NCBI GenBank assembly: GCA_047638695.1 | Contig: JBLINY010000022.1 | Location: forward strand, 1-55,697 | DNA length: 55,697 nucleotides | Direction of reading: 5' to 3' | Source of the DNA: JAHECQ01 sp047638695 | Lineage (GTDB): Bacteria > Actinomycetota > Acidimicrobiia > Acidimicrobiales > SZUA-35 | Shown here: positions 51,873-55,697 of the stretch, one piece after another | Position numbering within the stretch: the first letter of the stretch is position 1 | Layout: every line of letters starts with the position of its first letter | Translations under genes and position numbers: made by a program | The notes under the pieces: generated by a model | What the model was told of the DNA's origin: nothing | Databases searched by the model: none | Seen by the model: only the letters and a program-made list of their open reading frames with translations

Positions 51873-52714
51873 AGCTCGAACTCAATCCGCTGCTCTATGA
51901 GGATCTTCTTCGCACTGCGTTCGCCGAGGATCTCGGCCTGGTTGGGGACGTCACATCAGACGCCATCATTCCAGCCTCGACGCAGGCCACGCTGGTGCTG
52001 CGCAACCGCGAGCCGGGCACAATCGCCGGCCTGCAGGTCGCGGCCAGAGCATTCACTCTGCTCAACCCAAATCTCACCGTCGAGATCCAAGCAATGGAGG
52101 GCACGACGGTCGAGGCCTACACCGATCTCGCCGTTGTCTCGGGCAGTGCCCGATCGATTCTCACCGCCGAACGAACGGCGCTGAACCTGGCGTGCCGGAT
52201 GTCGGGTATCGCCACCCAGACCCGCCGGATCGTCGATGCCGTCGAAGGCACCGGTGCCACCGTGGTGTGCACACGGAAAACCACACCCGGATTGCGAGCG
52301 GTCGAGAAATACGCGGTTCGTGCCGGCGGCGGAAAGAACCACCGCTTCGGCCTCAGCGACGCCGTACTCATCAAGGACAACCACATCGCCGTTGCCGGCT
52401 CGCTAACCAAAGCGGTGGAAGCGGCCCGAGCGAACGTCGGACACCTAATGAAGATCGAGGTCGAGGTCGACACCCTCGAACAACTCGACGAATTACTCGC
52501 AGTCGGGGCAGACGTGGTGCTGCTCGACAACATGGATCCGGCCATGCTCACCGAGGCGGTTGCCGCCGTCGACGGGCGCATGATCACTGAAGCGTCAGGC
52601 GGAATCACACCGGACACAGCACGGGCCAAAGCCGAGTCCGGCGTCGACCTGCTCTCGATCGGCTGGCTCACCCACAGCTCGCCCATCTTGGACATCGGCC
52701 TCGACCAGGGCTAG
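51869..52714 (+). CDS. nadC: Nicotinate-nucleotide diphosphorylase (carboxylating)
   Basis: A 281-residue quinolinate phosphoribosyltransferase, which converts quinolinate and PRPP to nicotinate mononucleotide. The first domain shows AFAEDLGLVGDVTSDAI; the PRPP/quinolinate site shows TRKTTPGLRAVEKYAVRAGG and KNHRFGLSDAVLIKDNHI. The C-terminus contains VLLDNMDPAML and TEASGGITPDTARA. The ATG overlaps the nadB stop (ATGA), so nadABC is a coupled de novo NAD operon under the same promoter. It converges on the TetR gene 14 bases later. Confidence 0.96.
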   Translation: MKLELNPLLYEDLLRTAFAEDLGLVGDVTSDAIIPASTQATLVLRNREPGTIAGLQVAARAFTLLNPNLTVEIQAMEGTTVEAYTDLAVVSGSARSILTAERTALNLACRMSGIATQTRRIVDAVEGTGATVVCTRKTTPGLRAVEKYAVRAGGGKNHRFGLSDAVLIKDNHIAVAGSLTKAVEAARANVGHLMKIEVEVDTLEQLDELLAVGADVVLLDNMDPAMLTEAVAAVDGRMITEASGGITPDTARAKAESGVDLLSIGWLTHSSPILDIGLDQG

Positions 52715-52728
52715 CCGGTTCGGCCGAC

Positions 52729-53292
52729 TCAGCCTTCAGGGTCGGTGAGCGCAGCAGCTACTTGAGCGGCAATGAAGTCGGCGTCGAGTGATCTGCCATT
52801 CAAGAGATGGCGCGTGAAGAACGGTGCAGTGAAACGCTCGACCCGGCCATCGAGGTCGGCGTTGGCAATCTCGTCACGCAGGACGCCGCGCTCGAATATC
52901 TTCCGAACGTGTCCGGAGCGTTCCTCGGCCATCCGTTGAAGGCGTACGGACAGCGCTTGGTCGAATGCAGCGGCACCGACAAGTGACGGCAGAAGCTTCC
53001 CGAGGGCACCATTGGTGAGCATGGTCGCCAGATGGTGGCCCATTTCGATCAGATCGCCGGTCAGGGATCCGGTGTTGTGTTCCTGGCCCCGAGGAAGGGC
53101 GCAGTCGACTGCCTCCATCAGCAGCGCCGAACGATCTTCCCAGTTTCGATAGATAGTCGAGCGGGCGACACCGCTCCGCTCGGCGACCGCATCGATGGTC
53201 ATCCGTTCGCATCCCTCTTCAAGCAAGAGTGCCGCAGTTGCCTCGATCACACAGGCCCGAGTCCTTGCTCGGCGCGGGTCGGGTGGTGTCAC
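52729..53292 (-). CDS. TetR-family transcriptional regulator
   Basis: A 187-residue TetR regulator. The helix-turn-helix is RMTIDAVAERSGVARSTIYRNW (about 30-51, quoted in part: VAERSGVARSTIYRNW), preceded by the usual RARTRACVIEATAALLLEEG helix. The C-terminal ligand domain is of the TetR_C type with HLLNGRSLDADF. The GTG start overlaps the stop of the upstream MFS exporter by four bases, so the regulator is made with the pump. A palindrome at the head of that operon is the likely operator, which would give autoregulation and drug-induced release. Confidence 0.92.
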   Translation of the reverse strand: MTPPDPRRARTRACVIEATAALLLEEGCERMTIDAVAERSGVARSTIYRNWEDRSALLMEAVDCALPRGQEHNTGSLTGDLIEMGHHLATMLTNGALGKLLPSLVGAAAFDQALSVRLQRMAEERSGHVRKIFERGVLRDEIANADLDGRVERFTAPFFTRHLLNGRSLDADFIAAQVAAALTDPEG

Positions 53293-54854
53293 GATGTCGA
53301 AGGTATCCCTTCCACATCCGCAGCGCCGGTCATGGCCGAGCTCGATGTGCGTGGGAAGAACCGAGCCACCACCAAGGCACTCGCCAGCATGACTGCGGCC
53401 GCCACGATCAGCGATAGCTGCATGCCGTCGACGAACGCGTCGCGCGCCGCCGCCGCCACTGCCTCGCCACCGGGAACCTGCCCGGCAACTGCCAGTGCGG
53501 CACCAACGTTGTCCTGAGCGGCCTCCGCCAATTCGGGCGGCAGCCCGTCGGTGGCCGAACCCAAGCCCGAGCGATAACCCGAAGACAGCAGTGTTCCGAG
53601 TAGGGCGATCCCGATGGCACCGCCGACTTCGCGTGTCGTGTCGTTCATGGCTGATGCGACGCCGGCCTTGCTTTGGGGAAGCGACGACACGATGGCCTCT
53701 GTTGCGGTTGGAAAGACCAGCGCCATACCGCCGGCGGCGAGCACGATGGAAATCGCGATTCGCGGATACGAGGTGTCAACGGTCGCAAACGAGAGCAAGC
53801 CCAAACCGACGGTCGAGACGAGCATGCCGAGCGCCATTGTTCTGCCCCCGCCGATCTTGGCTGCAAGGCCTGGGCCTCGCGGAGCGACAAAGACCATCGC
53901 AACGGCGAACGGGAGCGTGCGAACAGCAGCCTGCAGCGGCGTGTAGTCCAATACGAACTGCAAGTATTGGGTCAGCACGAAGAAGAAGCCGAACATCACC
54001 AAGAACGCCGTTGTGATGGTGAAACTGCCGACGCCGAATTGGCTGATCTTGAAGAGACGCGGATCGAGCAGCGGGTCCTGCTGCATAAGTTCGAACTTGA
54101 CCCAGCCACCCAGGAAGGCGACGGATGCAACGAAGGCGCTGACGACGAGCGGGTCGGTCCAGCCGAACTCAGGGCCCTGGATCAGACCGAACACCAACGC
54201 CGAGAGCCCGACAATCGAGAGCATGCTGCCAATCGGATCAAGCGGGCGTTCTTCGGCATCCTTGGAGTTCGGCACCATCCAGAACACGAGGACCATCGCC
54301 AGCAGCGCAATCGGGACATTGACGAAGAAGACCGAGCCCCACCAGAACTTTTCGAGGAGAAGTCCCGAAGCCAGGATGCCAAGCGCTCCGCCGGCCCCTG
54401 CAAAGCCGGACCAGATAGCGATGGCTTTCGCCCGTTCGTGGGACGGGAAGACGACGGTGATGATCGACAGCGTCGCCGGCATCGTGAGCGCTGCACCAAC
54501 TCCCATCACACCCCGAAGGGCGATGAGTTGGGCGGCGTTGTTGCTTCGCGTTGCCACCAAGGCCGATACCAAGAAGATCCCGAGTCCGGCAAGAAGCGCC
54601 GGCTTCCGTCCATAGCGATCACCGAGCGCTCCGGCGGGCAGGAGGAGTCCTGCGAAGACCAGCGAGTACGCGGCATTGATCCAAACGAGTTCCGACGCGG
54701 TGGCATCCAAGGCTCGCTGGATTGAAGGGATGGCCAAGTTGAGACCGGAGACGCCAGCCACGATGAGGACCAACGACAGGTTGAGGATGGCCAGAATCTG
54801 CCAACGTTTGGGGTGACCAACGTCGTCGGTCTCATAGGCGGGTCGTTCTGACAT
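53289..54854 (-). CDS. DHA2-type MFS multidrug exporter (EmrB/QacA-like)
   Basis: A roughly 521-residue transporter with 14 predicted membrane helices, the DHA2 count. Marks are NLAIPSIQRALDATASELVWINAAYSL in the first helices, GALGDRYGRKPALLAG (motif A) and GVMGVGAALTMPATLSIITVVFPSHERAKAIAIW (motif C-like region), quoted here only in part by position. It would export hydrophobic drugs by proton exchange. ATG 54854 is chosen because a palindrome overlaps the alternative ATG at 54875. It is the first gene of a two-gene operon with TetR. Confidence 0.92.
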   Translation of the reverse strand: MSERPAYETDDVGHPKRWQILAILNLSLVLIVAGVSGLNLAIPSIQRALDATASELVWINAAYSLVFAGLLLPAGALGDRYGRKPALLAGLGIFLVSALVATRSNNAAQLIALRGVMGVGAALTMPATLSIITVVFPSHERAKAIAIWSGFAGAGGALGILASGLLLEKFWWGSVFFVNVPIALLAMVLVFWMVPNSKDAEERPLDPIGSMLSIVGLSALVFGLIQGPEFGWTDPLVVSAFVASVAFLGGWVKFELMQQDPLLDPRLFKISQFGVGSFTITTAFLVMFGFFFVLTQYLQFVLDYTPLQAAVRTLPFAVAMVFVAPRGPGLAAKIGGGRTMALGMLVSTVGLGLLSFATVDTSYPRIAISIVLAAGGMALVFPTATEAIVSSLPQSKAGVASAMNDTTREVGGAIGIALLGTLLSSGYRSGLGSATDGLPPELAEAAQDNVGAALAVAGQVPGGEAVAAAARDAFVDGMQLSLIVAAAVMLASALVVARFFPRTSSSAMTGAADVEGIPSTS

Positions 54855-54873
54855 TGCTTCTGCTGGATCCCTC

Positions 54874-54892
54874 ATGCGACAGACTGTCGCAT
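54874..54892. promoter_or_regulatory. Candidate TetR operator upstream of the MFS-TetR operon
   Basis: ATGCGACAG (54874-54882), a central A, and CTGTCGCAT (54884-54892) form a perfect 19-base inverted repeat. It lies about 20 bases before the chosen MFS start. Size and position suit a TetR dimer; no experimental link is visible. Confidence 0.7.
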
Positions 54893-55017
54893 AACTTCTC
54901 CACTTTCGCTACATGCCGTTGCACAAGTCACAGAGCCGACCACATTGCGTCGGCCGGGACCGCCCCTGATCCTTGAAGTAGGCTATGCCGCACAACGAGA
55001 GCAAGACCACGAAGGGG

Positions 55018-55697
55018 ATGTCGAACGTGGATCTAAGCGAGCTCGGCAAGAACTATTCTCTGCCAATAGGGCCTGGGTTTGCCTATCCACCGCCTCCGTA
55101 TCTCTATCGTGGAGTCGAAGACGTCTTCGTGAGCTACACAGCCGATCCTGCGGCCGTCGCCGCGCTACTACCGCCCGGGGTGGAGGCGGCAGAAGATCCT
55201 CCGGTCTGCATCGCCTGGGCACGCTGGACGGCCTGGTCATCCTTCGGGCCCTACCATGAGTCTTACATCATGATCCGGGCCAAATTCGAGGGCCAGACGT
55301 ACCTCTACCAGCCATTTATCTTTACCGACAACGAAATCCCGCTGGTGGCCGGCCGCGAGATTTGGGGCTACGCCAAGAAGCTCGCGGTCATGGAGAGGAA
55401 TTACGGGGGCTCAGGGTCTCCGTTTGGAGAACAGGCGCTTTTCACGGTCGACCGACCGAAGGGGAAGCGGATCATGACCGTCTCGATCGCCTGTGACAGG
55501 CTCCAGGACCCCGCCGAACTGGAGGACCTACCCGTCCTTTCGACACGGCTCATCCCAAATTCGACCGCGGGCAAGCCGCCCTCGGTTGCCGAGCTGGTGC
55601 GACTCGACGTCGAGGCCCACATCCACGAAAGCGCCGACGGCACGCCCAAGCTGTGGAAAGGCCGAGGCTCGGTCACCATGGATTCTCCGTCCCAGGT
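55018..55697 (+). CDS. Acetoacetate decarboxylase family protein (5' part, cut by window edge)
   Basis: The visible 226 residues match the acetoacetate decarboxylase fold: a GFAYPPPPYLYRGVEDVFVSY N-terminus, VCIAWARWTAWSSFGPYHES, and EIPLVAGREIWGYAKKLAV. In the true enzyme the Schiff-base lysine sits in the RExxGYPKK segment, here Lys120 or Lys121 in GYAKKL. Many actinobacterial members act on other beta-keto or unsaturated acids, so the reaction is uncertain. ATG 55018 is placed directly behind AAGGGG, which is too close for a normal ribosome site; ATG 54985, eleven codons earlier in frame, is the alternative. The 3' end lies outside the window. Confidence 0.87.
   Translation, partial: MSNVDLSELGKNYSLPIGPGFAYPPPPYLYRGVEDVFVSYTADPAAVAALLPPGVEAAEDPPVCIAWARWTAWSSFGPYHESYIMIRAKFEGQTYLYQPFIFTDNEIPLVAGREIWGYAKKLAVMERNYGGSGSPFGEQALFTVDRPKGKRIMTVSIACDRLQDPAELEDLPVLSTRLIPNSTAGKPPSVAELVRLDVEAHIHESADGTPKLWKGRGSVTMDSPSQ

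Noticed and set aside
53673..54725. 350-residue plus-strand frame opposite the DHA2 exporter
   Set aside because: Highly charged (E, R, D, H rich) antisense shadow of a membrane-protein gene.
1..55697. tRNA, rRNA, CRISPR, insertion sequence, phage or integrase signatures
   Set aside because: None seen; gaps are short and no repeat-spacer pattern, transposase or cloverleaf-like sequence was found by eye. A covariance-model scan would settle the RNA question.

Overview
This window is chromosomal DNA from a high-GC bacterium, most likely an actinobacterium and plausibly from the Acidimicrobiia. The reasons are the many coenzyme-F420-type luciferase-like enzymes, the frequent GTG starts, a small protein that I recognise from memory as an actinobacterial hypothetical family (38795-39181), and a probable leaderless nadA message. 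The taxon is an inference; no rRNA gene is present. I saw no tRNA, CRISPR array, insertion sequence, integrase or phage gene. Genes are tightly packed and no stretch over 300 bases lacks one; the longest gaps are about 110-190 bases.

Layout. (1) 1-8.5 kb: a thiolase-like protein coupled to an alpha/beta-hydrolase that lacks its catalytic triad, an isopenicillin-N-synthase-family oxygenase, a large membrane GGDEF-EAL protein followed by a tandem carboxymuconolactone-decarboxylase-like protein, a crotonase and an MFS exporter. (2) 8.6-20.6 kb: a two-domain CaiB-type CoA-transferase, a crotonase with an internal deletion, two hydrolases, a DszA/NtaA-type monooxygenase overlapping threonine deaminase, asparagine synthetase, a hotdog-like protein and a ketopantoate-reductase-family protein. 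(3) 20.6-47.2 kb: an oxidative-catabolism region with three Baeyer-Villiger-type FAD monooxygenases, eight of the window's nine luciferase-like monooxygenases, a four-gene overlapping Rieske dioxygenase operon, an acyl-CoA dehydrogenase, a cupin dioxygenase, an amidase, transporters and some gene debris. Cold-shock and solute-binding-like genes lie inside it. (4) 47.3-52.7 kb: an SDR, then the NAD-synthesis locus nrtR-nadA-nadB-nadC with a perfect palindromic operator laid over the nadA promoter. (5) 52.7-55.7 kb: an MFS drug exporter with its TetR regulator and an upstream palindrome, then the start of an acetoacetate-decarboxylase-family gene.

How it works together. Regions 1-3 look like accessory catabolism of hydrophobic or cyclic organic compounds. 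Luciferase-like, FAD, Rieske and IPNS-type oxygenases would introduce oxygen, hydrolases and the amidase would open esters, epoxides and amides, and CoA-transferase, acyl-CoA dehydrogenase, crotonases, thiolase-like and thioesterase proteins would carry the acyl products towards beta-oxidation. Most luciferase-like genes sit against a different partner enzyme, so the region resembles a set of small oxygenase modules rather than one linear pathway. No substrate can be named from sequence alone.

The most distinctive signals are: the hydrolase pseudoenzyme translationally coupled to a cysteine-less thiolase-like protein; the LLM / Rieske-alpha / SDR / Rieske-beta operon with 4-base overlaps throughout; two different enzymes with clean in-frame loss of their middles; the NrtR palindrome and leaderless nadA; and twin 15-base palindromes at the start of nadB.
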